In this document: one piece after another, positions 51,958 to 61,242 of the stretch
Numbering within the stretch: position 1 is the first letter of the stretch
Layout: each line of letters opens with the position of its first letter
NCBI RefSeq assembly: GCF_016888515.1
Contig: NZ_JAFEJK010000001.1
Coordinates: 620,001 to 684,000, forward strand
Direction: 5' to 3'
Length of the DNA: 64,000 nt
Source of the DNA: Shimia biformata
Lineage (GTDB): Bacteria; Pseudomonadota; Alphaproteobacteria; Rhodobacterales; Rhodobacteraceae
Translations under genes and position numbers: made by a program
Notes under the pieces: model-generated
The model's database searches: none
The model's input: only the letters and a program-made list of their open reading frames with translations
What the model was told of the DNA's origin: nothing

Positions 51958-52501
51958 CTGACAGTTCCAAATCAGCCTTCAACGCGTGGACTAGCCGTTG
52001 CAGCGACGCCCGATATTGGTCCGAAATCAACTGGCCATTCTCGTCGAATTGTTTGCGGCTGTCTGCCAGCATGACCTCGGGCGCCAGCGCCAGACGTGGG
52101 CGAAATGGCACGAGGCAGGTGCGCAGCATGGTCTGCGCCCGCGCGCCCCCGCTGCGGCCATCGGCGGCGGACATTACGGCCACGGGTTTCCCCTCCCACA
52201 CTTTGTCCGGCGACCGGCTGATCCAGTCGAGCGCGTTTTTCAGCACGCCAGAGATGCCGCCGTTGTATTCCGGAGTCGAGATCAGCACCGCATCGGCTGC
52301 GCCAATCTGGGCGACCAGTTGCTCGACCGCGTCCGGGCGTCCTTCACGGTCCTCGTCGTCGCCATTGTAAAGCGGCAATTCCAGGTTAGCTTCTGCATAA
52401 TCGCAGGGGCCGAAAAGCCGTGCGGCTTCGCGCAGAAGCAGGCGGTTGGTGGCATTGGAGCGCAGTGACCCGGAAAGGCCTAGAAGCGTGGGTTGGGACA
52501 T
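51941..52501 (-). CDS. NADPH-dependent FMN reductase
   Basis: This 186-residue flavodoxin-fold reductase has the FMN phosphate loop GLSGSLRSNATNRLLL and STPEYNGGISGVLKNALDW. It would reduce FMN, quinones or related acceptors with NADPH. A terminator-like hairpin of the upstream gene precedes its start. Confidence 0.88.
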   Translation of the reverse strand: MSQPTLLGLSGSLRSNATNRLLLREAARLFGPCDYAEANLELPLYNGDDEDREGRPDAVEQLVAQIGAADAVLISTPEYNGGISGVLKNALDWISRSPDKVWEGKPVAVMSAADGRSGGARAQTMLRTCLVPFRPRLALAPEVMLADSRKQFDENGQLISDQYRASLQRLVHALKADLELSVRQDD

Positions 52502-52531
52502 GGGGAAACCTTTGGTACGGGTGAAGCAATG

Positions 52532-52558
52532 AAAAAGGCCCGACGCAGGCGCCGGGCC
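52532..52558 (-). terminator. Intrinsic terminator of the OmpA-family lipoprotein gene
   Basis: On the minus strand, GGCCCG and CGGGCC pair around a GC-rich inner part and run into TTTTT, 20 bases after the OmpA-family stop. Confidence 0.85.
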
Positions 52559-52578
52559 GATTTGTGGCGATTGCCTGA

Positions 52579-53223
52579 TCAGCCGTTGGGCAGGATCACC
52601 AGTTCGACGCGACGGTTTTGGGCGCGGCCTGCTTCATTGAGGTTGGAGGCAATCGGCTGATCCTCTCCGCGGCCGATCGTCTGGATCCGCGAGAACGGCA
52701 CGCCATTGTTCATCAGAACATCGGCCACAGCCTCTGCGCGGCGCTCGCTGAGCCGCATGTTATAGGCGGCATCGCCTGTGTTGTCGGTGTGGCCAAGGAC
52801 TTGGATCACGCTGTCAGGATAGCGTTTCAGGCTGGCGGCGACATCGGCAAGGTCGGATTTCAGTTCGCTGCGCACGACATAGCTGTCGGTGGCAAAGGTG
52901 ACGTCATTGGGCATGGTCACGATCAGGCGGTCACCGGTGTTGGTCACTGTAACGCCTTCGGTATCGATGCTGTTGCGCAGTTCGGCTTCCTGCTTATCGA
53001 GAACACTGCCGGTGATGCCGCCGACAGCGGCGCCGATGACAGCGCCCTTGACGGCGTTGCCGCCAAAGATTTCGCCGAGAACAGCGCCGCCAGCCGCGCC
53101 GACCAGCGCGCCAGTGCGGGTGTTCTGGTAATCGCCGTTGCCATTGACTGCGCCGGGATCGGCACAGCTTGCAAGGGTCAGGACCGAAGCGGCGCAAATG
53201 AAGATTGGGGTGCGGAATGTCAT
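52579..53223 (-). CDS. OmpA-family outer-membrane lipoprotein (YiaD-like)
   Basis: This 214-residue protein has a lipoprotein signal (LTLASC), a glycine-zipper domain (GALVGAAGGAVLGEIFGG and on) and a C-terminal OmpA domain (GHTDNTGDAAYNMRLSERRA) that binds peptidoglycan. It should link the outer membrane to the wall. Start ATG 53223. Confidence 0.9.
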   Translation of the reverse strand: MTFRTPIFICAASVLTLASCADPGAVNGNGDYQNTRTGALVGAAGGAVLGEIFGGNAVKGAVIGAAVGGITGSVLDKQEAELRNSIDTEGVTVTNTGDRLIVTMPNDVTFATDSYVVRSELKSDLADVAASLKRYPDSVIQVLGHTDNTGDAAYNMRLSERRAEAVADVLMNNGVPFSRIQTIGRGEDQPIASNLNEAGRAQNRRVELVILPNG

Positions 53224-53297
53224 GTCGAAAGCCTCTTTCCCTCGTGCATTTATTGCACTTTCAGCCATCTATAGCCGAGGCATGACAGTCGAGGAAC

Positions 53298-54191
53298 TCA
53301 AATCGCTGTCAGATCGGCGGGTTTCCGCGTTCCGGCGGGCGGTGCGGGAGATTCTGCTTGTGCCGATTCATAGGCCAGCAGAGCGCGTTTCACCGGCAGC
53401 CCCCAGTGATAACCGCCCAGTCCGCCGGTCTTGCGCAAAGCGCGATGGCAGGGGATCAACCAACTGACCGGGTTGCGCCCCACCGCCGTGCCGACCGCGC
53501 GCACCGCCCTGGGTCGTCCAATCACGCGGGCAATTTCGGAATAGGTGCTGACCTGTCCCGAGGGGATGCGCATCAGCGCCTCCCAGACCTTGATCTGCAG
53601 GGGCGAACCGATCATGTAAACCGGCACCTTGTCCAGATCACCCGATTGGGCGTCATAGGCAGCCAGAACCCAGTTCCGCAGAAACAGCGGGTCCTCGACG
53701 AAGGCCGCCTTGGGCCAGCGCGATACAAGGTCCTCCATCGTCGCCTCGGCCCCGGTTTCAGCCGCAAAGCCGATGCCGCAGATGCCCTTTTCGGTGCCCA
53801 TGACAAGGCTCAGACCGAAGGGGCTGTCAAACCATCCCCAGTATATCGTCAACCCGTCGCCTTTGCGGGCATATTCGCCCGGACTCATCGCTTCCCAGCG
53901 CAGGAACAGGTCGTGCAGACGGCCAGACCCGGAAAGACCCACCGCCCCGGCGGTATCCAGCGTGGTGAAGTGATCATGCAGCAAAGCCTTGGCATGGCCC
54001 AGAGCAAGGTATTGCTGCAACCGTTTCGGCGATACCCCGGCCCATTGCGTGAACAGCCTTTGGAAATGTGCCGCACTCATCCCCATCGCCGCCGACAGCT
54101 GATCCAGCGACATCGCCTCGCCCTCGCGGTCGATCAGCTCGATCGCGCGGCGCATGACGTTGAAATGATAGCCCTGTTCCATATCGGTCAT
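53298..54191 (-). CDS. Ada-like regulator/O6-methylguanine-DNA methyltransferase
   Basis: This 297-residue protein fuses an N-terminal AraC-type helix-turn-helix (SLDQLSAAMGMSAAHFQRL) to a C-terminal methyltransferase domain with the acceptor Cys in IPCHRALRKTGGLGGYHWG. The zinc-cysteine domain of full Ada, which senses methylphosphotriesters, is missing. It repairs O6-alkylguanine; its regulatory role is uncertain. AGGAGG precedes the ATG at 54191. Confidence 0.9.
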   Translation of the reverse strand: MTDMEQGYHFNVMRRAIELIDREGEAMSLDQLSAAMGMSAAHFQRLFTQWAGVSPKRLQQYLALGHAKALLHDHFTTLDTAGAVGLSGSGRLHDLFLRWEAMSPGEYARKGDGLTIYWGWFDSPFGLSLVMGTEKGICGIGFAAETGAEATMEDLVSRWPKAAFVEDPLFLRNWVLAAYDAQSGDLDKVPVYMIGSPLQIKVWEALMRIPSGQVSTYSEIARVIGRPRAVRAVGTAVGRNPVSWLIPCHRALRKTGGLGGYHWGLPVKRALLAYESAQAESPAPPAGTRKPADLTAI

Positions 54192-54225
54192 CACGGCCTC
54201 CTGTTTCAGTTGTTCGGATCAAAGG

Positions 54226-54260
54226 TAAAACGGGCCGCCAACTCAGGCGACCCGTTTCTT
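54226..54260 (-). terminator. Terminator of the solute-binding protein gene
   Basis: On the minus strand, AACGGGTCGCC and GGCGGCCCGTT form a long stem around TGAGTT and run into TTTT, shortly after the stop of the solute-binding protein gene. Confidence 0.75.
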
Positions 54261-54295
54261 GAGCATTCACAGTTTGCCGCGCTGGACGCGGTGAA

Positions 54296-55144
54296 TCAGG
54301 GAAGGGTGGGCGACAGAAGGAACATCGCCTGCAGCGCGATCCCCGGCACCACGCCGGGCATCGACTCGCGAAAAACCGTCTCGATCGTACCTCCGTCGAA
54401 CATCTCGGACAGCACCGTGTCGACCAGAAGCCGGAAGTCACTGTCACCGCGCGCCATCGCCAGCCCGTGTTTCTCGATTGTCAGGATATCGTTTGACACC
54501 TTGACCGACCGGGCCAGCTTGCGGGTACCCAACTGCCCAAGAAGGATCGACTGATCCGCGAAATATGCGTCGATGGTCCCGTTCGCCACGGCGTCGACCC
54601 CGGCGCCATGGTCATTGAATCGTTCAATCTTGGCCGTCATGCCAAGGTCGGAAAGAGTTGTCTCAAGCCCGGCCTCGGTGGTCGTCCCGGCCCGCACGCC
54701 AATGGTCTTGCCCTCAAGCGACTGAAAGCTCTCATCCGCCGCGACCGGTAGCATGACCGAAGCTCCGTCCACGTAGATCGGGACCGAGAAATCGACCTTT
54801 TGACGCCGCCCAAGCGTGATGGTCGCGGCACCGCACAAGATGTCGATTTCGCCGTTCGCGACAGCATCGAAGCGGGTACGGGTGTCCACAGGTACAAAAT
54901 TCACATCAAGCGTCGAGATTTGCAGATGATTGATAATACCTTGCGCCAGTACCGCGCATAATTCAGGTGTATATCCGGCCGGATTGCCCTCGTCTGTCTG
55001 GTAGGAAAGCGGGACTGCATCGGTACGAAAGCCAAGGCGAAGCTCTCCGGTTTCCTTGATCCGTTCAATGGTTTGCGCACCTGCGGGCACGGCCAGCGAA
55101 AGCGCCAGAGCAAATGTCGAAAAAATGGATTTGAACACAGGCAT
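54296..55144 (-). CDS. Amino-acid-type ABC solute-binding protein (orphan)
   Basis: This 282-residue periplasmic protein has a signal peptide (LALSLAVPAGAQT) and a SBP_bac_3 fold (GELRLGFRTDAVPLSYQTDE; GKTIGVRAGTTTEAGLE). It would bind a polar amino acid or related ligand. No permease or ATPase gene is adjacent and a terminator follows, so it is an orphan receptor or serves a transporter elsewhere. Confidence 0.87.
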   Translation of the reverse strand: MPVFKSIFSTFALALSLAVPAGAQTIERIKETGELRLGFRTDAVPLSYQTDEGNPAGYTPELCAVLAQGIINHLQISTLDVNFVPVDTRTRFDAVANGEIDILCGAATITLGRRQKVDFSVPIYVDGASVMLPVAADESFQSLEGKTIGVRAGTTTEAGLETTLSDLGMTAKIERFNDHGAGVDAVANGTIDAYFADQSILLGQLGTRKLARSVKVSNDILTIEKHGLAMARGDSDFRLLVDTVLSEMFDGGTIETVFRESMPGVVPGIALQAMFLLSPTLP

Positions 55145-55371
55145 TCCTTTTCAAAAGTCTTGGGCCGCCAAGAATGTCTCCGACTGGTCTGGAACGGCTG
55201 AGACGGTGTCGGATTTGGCCTTTCATGGCAATCGTATCACTTTCGATGACACCTTGGGGCCGGGGTGAATGGTATCCAGCATTGCAGGAAAAACCACGCT
55301 CTCCAACCGAATTTGTACCGGATGCCCCTCAGCCCTTGCCTGTCACGCGCCCGCTGTGCATTAGGGGCAGC

Positions 55372-56016
55372 ATGGTCAGGCAACTAGATTATCATACCAT
55401 CCGCGAGATCTTTACCCGTTTCCGCGCCGCGGAAGCCGAGCCCAAGGGCGAGTTGGATCATGTCAACGCCTATACTCTGGTCGTCGCCGTGGCCCTGTCT
55501 GCCCAGGCAACAGACGCCGGGGTGAACCGGGCGACCAAAGATCTGTTCAAGATCGCCGATACACCGCAGAAGATGCTGGACTTGGGCGAAGAGGCCTTGA
55601 TCGAGCATATCAAGACCATTGGCCTTTACCGCAACAAGGCCAGGAACGTCATGAAACTCAGCCGTATTCTTGTCGATGATTATTGTGGCGAGGTTCCGAA
55701 TTCACGCGCAGCACTGGAAAGTCTGCCGGGGGTCGGGCGCAAGACCGCAAATGTGGTCCTGAACATGTGGTGGCGCTATCCGGCGCAGGCGGTGGACACT
55801 CACATCTTCCGCTTCGGTAATCGGTCTGGCGTGGCCGTGGGCAAGGATGTGGTCGCCGTTGAACGCGCCATCGAAGACAATATCCCGGCGGATTTTCAGT
55901 TGCATGCGCATCACTGGATGATCCTGCATGGCCGATACACCTGCAAGGCGCGCAAACCCGTTTGCGCGGCCTGCCTGATCCGTGACTTGTGCGAATTTGA
56001 GGAAAAGAACCTATGA
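55372..56016 (+). CDS. nth: Endonuclease III
   Basis: This 214-residue DNA glycosylase/AP lyase has the helix-hairpin-helix LPGVGRKTANVVL with the catalytic Lys, the catalytic Asp in VDTHIFR and the C-terminal 4Fe-4S site CKARKPVCAACLIRDLC. It removes oxidised pyrimidines. The ATG at 55372 follows AGGGGC. Its TGA overlaps the ATG of the PfkB kinase gene. Confidence 0.97.
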   Translation: MVRQLDYHTIREIFTRFRAAEAEPKGELDHVNAYTLVVAVALSAQATDAGVNRATKDLFKIADTPQKMLDLGEEALIEHIKTIGLYRNKARNVMKLSRILVDDYCGEVPNSRAALESLPGVGRKTANVVLNMWWRYPAQAVDTHIFRFGNRSGVAVGKDVVAVERAIEDNIPADFQLHAHHWMILHGRYTCKARKPVCAACLIRDLCEFEEKNL

Positions 56017-56999
56017 GCACCTACCAGGTTGTCGGAATCGGCAACGCCATCGTTGACGTGATTTCGCAATCCGACGACCAGTTCCTTGACCTTATGGGCA
56101 TCCAGAAGGGCATCATGCAGCTGGTCGAACGCGAGCGCGGGGAAATGCTTTATGGGGCGATGACCAACCGCACCCAGGCGCCCGGTGGATCGGTTGCCAA
56201 CACGTTGGCGGGGCTGGGCAATCTTGGCCTGTCGACCGCTTTCATCGGGCGGGTCCATGACGACGCGCTGGGCCAGTTCTATGCCCGCGAAATGGCTGCC
56301 GATGGCACCGATTTCGTGAACCCGCCGGTGCAGGGCGGAGAGCTACCGACGTCGCGCTCGATGATCTTCGTCTCGCCCGATGGCGAACGCTCGATGAACA
56401 CATATCTCGGGATATCCTCGGAACTGGGGCCGGACGATGTGTCGGACGATGTGGCGGGGCAGGCGCAGATCCTGTTCCTTGAGGGGTATCTTTATGACAA
56501 GGACAAAGGCAAACAGGCCTTCGAACGCGCCGCAAAACTGTGCCAGCAGAGCGGCGGCAAAGCCGGGATCGCGCTGTCCGATCCGTTCTGCGTTGACCGT
56601 CATCGCGATGACTTCCGTCGGCTGGTGAAGGAACTCGACTATGTGATCGGCAACGAACACGAGTGGGAATCGCTTTATCAGACCGACCTGTCTGCGGCAC
56701 TGGAACAGGCGGCCCGTGATGCCGGAACCGTTGTTTGCACTCGGTCGGGGCATGACGTGGTTCTGGTGCGTGGTGACGAAGAGGCTGTCGTGCCGGTGAA
56801 AGAGGTTGTTCCCGTGGACGCCACCGGCGCGGGTGACCTGTTCGCCGCCGGTTTCATCTATGGCATGGCGACAGGTCAATCGCTCGAAGTGTCGGGCCGG
56901 ATGGGATGTGTCGCGGCGGCTGAAGTGATCAGCCATTTCGGTGCCCGCCCCGAAGCCGACCTGAAAGCTTTGTTTCGCGCGCAGGGACTGATCGGCTAG
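56013..56999 (+). CDS. PfkB-family sugar/adenosine kinase
   Basis: This 328-residue kinase has APGGSVANTLAGLGNLG near residue 50 and the PfkB catalytic motif VDATGAGDLFAAGFIYG. It probably phosphorylates adenosine or a ribose-type sugar; sequence alone does not fix the substrate. It is coupled to nth by an ATGA overlap. Confidence 0.88.
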   Translation: MSTYQVVGIGNAIVDVISQSDDQFLDLMGIQKGIMQLVERERGEMLYGAMTNRTQAPGGSVANTLAGLGNLGLSTAFIGRVHDDALGQFYAREMAADGTDFVNPPVQGGELPTSRSMIFVSPDGERSMNTYLGISSELGPDDVSDDVAGQAQILFLEGYLYDKDKGKQAFERAAKLCQQSGGKAGIALSDPFCVDRHRDDFRRLVKELDYVIGNEHEWESLYQTDLSAALEQAARDAGTVVCTRSGHDVVLVRGDEEAVVPVKEVVPVDATGAGDLFAAGFIYGMATGQSLEVSGRMGCVAAAEVISHFGARPEADLKALFRAQGLIG

Positions 57000-57073
57000 G
57001 CGCTCTCGCCCGCGTTGCCGCGGCAAAGCCGCGTCCAACCGAGTTTGGCCGGTCCGTGCGGCCGCGCGGTATG

Positions 57074-57105
57074 CCTGCGGCGCAGGTATTTTCCGAAAGA
57101 GAAAG
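57074..57105 (+). repeat. Hairpin plus 3'-end element, copy 6
   Basis: CCTGC-GGC-GCAGG (57074-57086) runs into GTATTTTCCGAAAGAGAAAG. It sits after the PfkB kinase gene on the same strand, like the polA and GntR copies. Confidence 0.5.
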
Positions 57106-57232
57106 CCAAACGGTGCGCCCCACTCTGCGTCTTGGAGCAGAACGGGGCGGCTTTCCCTTTCGCGGTCATCGGCTCCTCAGCCTGTACCGCGTCGTCGAGT
57201 ATGGTGCGGCAAGGTTAACAAATCATACCCGC

Positions 57233-57291
57233 GCTTTTCGTTTTCCAAAAATACCTCGGGGGGAGGGGTGCGGACGCGGCGCGTCCGCAAT
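57233..57291 (-). repeat. Hairpin plus 3'-end element, copy 7 (minus strand)
   Basis: On the minus strand a 9-bp stem TGCGGACGC/GCGTCCGCA is followed by CCGAGGTATTTTTGGAAAAC. No minus-strand gene ends here, so this copy lacks an obvious host transcript. Confidence 0.55.
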
Positions 57292-57407
57292 CCGGGGCTG
57301 GCCCCCATTGCGGCGGGAAACACAGGCAATCCCATCGCCGGGGTTTTCCCTCGTTTGTATTTGGGCTAAACGCCTGTGAACCCAATTCTGACAAGCGGAA
57401 TCCACGC

Positions 57408-59804
57408 ATGAAATTCACCCTGTCCTGGCTGAAGGATCACCTCGAGACCGAGGCGACCCTGGATGAGATCGTCTATGCGCTTACCGATCTGGGTCTCGAG
57501 GTCGAAGAGGTCTCGAACCCGGCGGAACGGCTGAAGGACTTTACCATCGGCAAGGTGATCCATGCCGAGAAGCATCCCGATGCCGACAAACTGCGGGTGT
57601 GCAAGGTGATGACGGATGAGGGCGAAATGCAGATCATCTGCGGCGCGCCGAATGCCCGGGAGGGGATCACCGTCGTCGTGGCCAAACCCGGTGTCTATGT
57701 GCCGGGTATCGACACCACCATCGGTGTCGGCAAGATCCGCGGTATCGAAAGCTTCGGCATGATGGCCTCCGAGCGCGAGATGGAGCTGTCGGACGAGCAT
57801 GACGGCATCATCGAACTGCCTTCGGGTGAAGTGGGGCAGCGTTTTGTCGACTGGCTGGCGGAAAACGATCCGGCCAAGGTCGACGCGGTGATCGACATCG
57901 CCATTACTCCGAACCGTCCCGACGCGCTTGGCGTGCGCGGGATTGCACTTGATCTGGCAGCGCGCGGGTTGGGCACGATGAAGCCTGCACCCGAGGTGGC
58001 GATCGAGGGCAAGTTCCCGTCGCCGGTCAATGTCTCGATCGACGCGGACACGCTGGACGGCTGCCCGTTGTTTGCCGGGCGCGTGATCCGGGGCGTCAAG
58101 AACGGACCAAGCCCCGCCTGGTTGCAAGACCGGCTGCGGGCGATCGGGTTGCGTCCGATCTCGGCCCTTGTCGATATCACCAACTTCTTCACCTATGACC
58201 GCAACCGCCCGATGCATGTCTTCGACGTGGACAAGGTCAAAGGCGACCTGCGCATCCACCGCGCCAAAGGCGGCGAGACACTGTTGGCGCTGGATGAAAA
58301 GGAATACACGTTCAGCGAAGGCCAGATTGTCATTTCCGATGACGAGGGCGTTGAATCCATTGCCGGTATCATGGGCGGCGAGGCTACGGGCTGCACTGAG
58401 GAAACGACCAATGTGTTCCTTGAGGCCGCGCTTTGGGACCATATCCAGATCGCCTATACGGGCCGCGCCCTGAAGGTTAATTCCGATGCCCGCTACCGGT
58501 TCGAACGCGGCGTTGATCCGGCCTTCAACATGCCGTCGATCGACCTTGCGACCCAGATGATCCTTGATCTTTGCGGTGGCGAACCGTCCGAGATCGTCGT
58601 GGCAGGCAAGGTGCCGGATGTGTCCCGCGCATATCGTCTGGATACCGACAGGGTGCAGTCGCTTGTCGGCATGGAAATCCCTGCGGATGAACAGCGCAAG
58701 ACGTTGACTGCATTGGGCTTCGTGCTGGACGGGGATATGGCGCATGTCCCGACATGGCGTCCCGACGTTCAGGGTGAGGCCGATCTCGTGGAGGAAGTGG
58801 CGCGTGTCGCGTCGCTGACCAAACTTCAGGGCAAGCCGATGGCGCGGACAACGGCAGGCGTGCCCAAACAGATCCTGTCGCCCATGCAGAAGCGCGAACA
58901 GATCGCGCGGCGCACAACGGCGGCGTTGGGCTACAACGAATGCGTGACCTACTCCTTCATCGACAAGGCGTCGGCGGCGCTGTTTGGCGGTGGCGAAGAT
59001 ACCACCATGCTGGAAAACCCGATCTCGTCCGAGATGAGCCACATGCGCCCCGATCTTCTGCCCGGCCTGTTGCAGGCGGCGGCGCGCAACCAGGCGCGCG
59101 GTTTCATGGATCTGGCGCTGTTCGAGGCGGGGCCCGCCTTTCACGGCGGTGAGCCCGAAGAACAGCATCTTCAGGTGACCGGCCTGCTGGTTGGCCGCAC
59201 CCAGGCCAAGGACGTGCATGCCGAAAGCCGGAGTGTCGATGTCTATGACGCCAAGGCAGATGTCGAGGCGGTCCTGTCTGCCATTGGCGCGCCGGCCAAG
59301 GTGCAGATCATGCGTGGTGGTGATGCATGGTGGCATCCCGGGCGTCATGGACGGGTTTGCCTTGGGCCCAAAAAGACGTTGGCCGTGTTTGGCGAATTGC
59401 ACCCCAAGGTGCTGGATGCGATGGACGTCAAGGGACCGGCTGTTGCCTTCACCATCTACCCCGCAGAAATCCCGATGCCGCGCAAGAAATCCGCCACCCG
59501 CCCTGCGTTGGAACTGCGTGATCTGCAAGCGGTCGAGCGCGACTTTGCCTTTGTCGTCGACAAGGACGTCGAGGCGCTCACGCTGGTCAATGCTGCGGCG
59601 GGCGCGGACAAGACGCTGATCGAAGATGTGCGGGTCTTTGACGAATTCATCGGAGGCTCGCTCGGCGAGGACAAGAAATCCATCGCTGTCACCGTGCGCC
59701 TGCAGCCGACAGAAAAGACGCTGAAAGAGACGGATATCGAAGCGGTTGCAGCCAAGATCGTCGAGAAGGTGACCAAGGCCACTGGCGGTATGCTGCGCGG
59801 CTGA
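57408..59804 (+). CDS. pheT: Phenylalanyl-tRNA synthetase beta subunit
   Basis: This 798-residue subunit has the full PheT layout: N-terminal tRNA-binding (EMAP-like) domain (about 39-150, HPDADKLRVCKV), B3/B4 editing domain, B5 domain, catalytic-like core (RPDLLPGLLQAAARNQARG) and C-terminal anticodon-binding (FDX-ACB) domain (LQAVERDFAFVVD). It forms the alpha2-beta2 enzyme with PheS, encoded 17 kb away. The antisense strand has a long open frame that is a shadow. Confidence 0.97.
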   Translation: MKFTLSWLKDHLETEATLDEIVYALTDLGLEVEEVSNPAERLKDFTIGKVIHAEKHPDADKLRVCKVMTDEGEMQIICGAPNAREGITVVVAKPGVYVPGIDTTIGVGKIRGIESFGMMASEREMELSDEHDGIIELPSGEVGQRFVDWLAENDPAKVDAVIDIAITPNRPDALGVRGIALDLAARGLGTMKPAPEVAIEGKFPSPVNVSIDADTLDGCPLFAGRVIRGVKNGPSPAWLQDRLRAIGLRPISALVDITNFFTYDRNRPMHVFDVDKVKGDLRIHRAKGGETLLALDEKEYTFSEGQIVISDDEGVESIAGIMGGEATGCTEETTNVFLEAALWDHIQIAYTGRALKVNSDARYRFERGVDPAFNMPSIDLATQMILDLCGGEPSEIVVAGKVPDVSRAYRLDTDRVQSLVGMEIPADEQRKTLTALGFVLDGDMAHVPTWRPDVQGEADLVEEVARVASLTKLQGKPMARTTAGVPKQILSPMQKREQIARRTTAALGYNECVTYSFIDKASAALFGGGEDTTMLENPISSEMSHMRPDLLPGLLQAAARNQARGFMDLALFEAGPAFHGGEPEEQHLQVTGLLVGRTQAKDVHAESRSVDVYDAKADVEAVLSAIGAPAKVQIMRGGDAWWHPGRHGRVCLGPKKTLAVFGELHPKVLDAMDVKGPAVAFTIYPAEIPMPRKKSATRPALELRDLQAVERDFAFVVDKDVEALTLVNAAAGADKTLIEDVRVFDEFIGGSLGEDKKSIAVTVRLQPTEKTLKETDIEAVAAKIVEKVTKATGGMLRG

Positions 59805-59819
59805 CCCGTGGATAGTCAC

Positions 59820-60248
59820 ATGACCATACGCAGGGCTGTTCCCGACGAGGGGGCGGCCCTGCGTGTTTTGATCGACGCCGCCTATCAAGCTTATCGCGAC
59901 GCAGGGATTCAGCTCCCCGACGTGACCGACGGGCTGGAAGACGAGATTGTCGCGGGCCGGGTCTGGGTGGCCGAACTGGAAAACGGGGTGGGCGGGGTGT
60001 TGAACCTGTCGGTTGAGCCCCCGAATGCGCATCTGATCAATGTTGCCGTTGCGCCCCTCGCTCGCGGTCAGGGGGTTGGCGGAGCGCTGATCCGGTTTGC
60101 CATCGACATGGCGCGGGCGTCAGGTTGCGATGCCTTGAACCTTGCGACGCACAGCGACCTTGCCGATAACATTGCCCTGTATCAGCATCTTGGCTGGCAA
60201 GTTGTTGAGGCCGGCGCGGGCAAGACCCTGATGACCTTGACGCTCTAG
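59820..60248 (+). CDS. GNAT-family N-acetyltransferase
   Basis: This 142-residue protein has the GNAT motif INVAVAPLARGQGVGGALIRFAI split around residue 78 and a late LYQHLGWQVVE. A GTG at 59808 is an alternative start. The gene begins 15 bases after pheT and may be cotranscribed. The substrate is unknown. Confidence 0.82.
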   Translation: MTIRRAVPDEGAALRVLIDAAYQAYRDAGIQLPDVTDGLEDEIVAGRVWVAELENGVGGVLNLSVEPPNAHLINVAVAPLARGQGVGGALIRFAIDMARASGCDALNLATHSDLADNIALYQHLGWQVVEAGAGKTLMTLTL

Positions 60249-60255
60249 GTCGGCT

Positions 60256-61158
60256 TCATCCCTGCTTTTTGGGTGCTGTCAAAGCATCCGCCAAAAGGTC
60301 AAAAACCACCCTGATCCGGCGCGACGTGTGCAACTCGCGGTGGGTGGTCAGCCAGACCGGAAAGACGACAGGCGCCATGTCCGGCAGCAGCACTTCGACC
60401 TCGGGACATTGGGCGGCAACGACATCATCCATGATCGAGATTCCGAAGCCTTGCCTTGCAAGGTTCCATGCCACGATCCCGTTCTTTGATCCGATCCTGA
60501 AATTGTCGGCAGTGAGGGGGGCACCCAGGGGCAAAAGGTGTTTCAGCATCTCATCGGTATCGCCGAAACTGACAAATTCGTGCCGGGCTAGGTCGGCCAG
60601 AGTTTCGGGGCGGCCGTTGCGCTGGATGTAGTCGGTCGAGGCATAAAACCGGGCCGTCGCTTCGCGGACCAGTCGTGCGATCAGATCGGGCTGTTCAGGG
60701 CGGACATGGCGCAGGGCGATGTCTGCCTCGCGCCGCATCAGGTCCTGAATGTCGTTGACGGCGACGATCTCGATCTCAAGCTTGGGCGCACGTTTCTGCA
60801 AGTCCTTCAGGATCGGCGGCAGGATGTGGGTCGAATAGATGTCCGAAGCCGTGATCCTGACCAGACCGTCGATTGACTGGGATTGCCCTGCCGCCGCTAT
60901 CGACAGGCGCGTGGCGGCGTCACCCATGTCGCGGACATGCTCAAGAATGTCCCGTCCTGCGCGTGTCAGGTGCAGCGCCTTGCCGACCCGTTCGAACAAG
61001 AGGACGCCAAGGTCGTCCTCAAGCGCCGCCACCTGCCGACCCAGCGTCGGCTGCGTCAGTCCCAACCGCCGCGCAGCCGCTGACAGCGTGCCTTCCTCAG
61101 CGGTGGCAAGGAATGCGCGGACATGGTTCCAGTCAAAGGGGGTTTTGGGCAATTCCAT
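60256..61158 (-). CDS. LysR-family transcriptional regulator
   Basis: This 300-residue regulator has the LysR winged helix (FLATAEEGTLSAAARRLGLT then QVAALEDDLGVLLFER) and a C-terminal periplasmic-binding-like effector domain. It is divergent from a methyltransferase gene with an 84-base gap, its most likely target. The ligand is unknown. Confidence 0.9.
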   Translation of the reverse strand: MELPKTPFDWNHVRAFLATAEEGTLSAAARRLGLTQPTLGRQVAALEDDLGVLLFERVGKALHLTRAGRDILEHVRDMGDAATRLSIAAAGQSQSIDGLVRITASDIYSTHILPPILKDLQKRAPKLEIEIVAVNDIQDLMRREADIALRHVRPEQPDLIARLVREATARFYASTDYIQRNGRPETLADLARHEFVSFGDTDEMLKHLLPLGAPLTADNFRIGSKNGIVAWNLARQGFGISIMDDVVAAQCPEVEVLLPDMAPVVFPVWLTTHRELHTSRRIRVVFDLLADALTAPKKQG

Positions 61159-61242
61159 GCAAATATGTATAACGAAACTGCGAATTTCCGCAATTCCCGG
61201 CGCTTTGTGTATGACCTATTCTGTCGCCAAAGGAGATTTCAG

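Larger units (their letters stand above)
57000..57407. other. Noncoding region between PfkB kinase and pheT
   Basis: This 408-base gap has no credible ORF. It holds two opposed 3'-end elements (57074-57105 plus; 57291-57233 minus), a very strong hairpin TGCGGACGC/GCGTCCGCA, and near its end a partial GTATTTGGGC (57358) shortly before pheT. A promoter for pheT must lie here but I cannot place it. Confidence 0.6.

Noticed and set aside
57366-60032. 888-codon open frame on the minus strand
   Set aside because: It is antisense to pheT, which has all expected domains; long antisense frames are common in GC-rich DNA.
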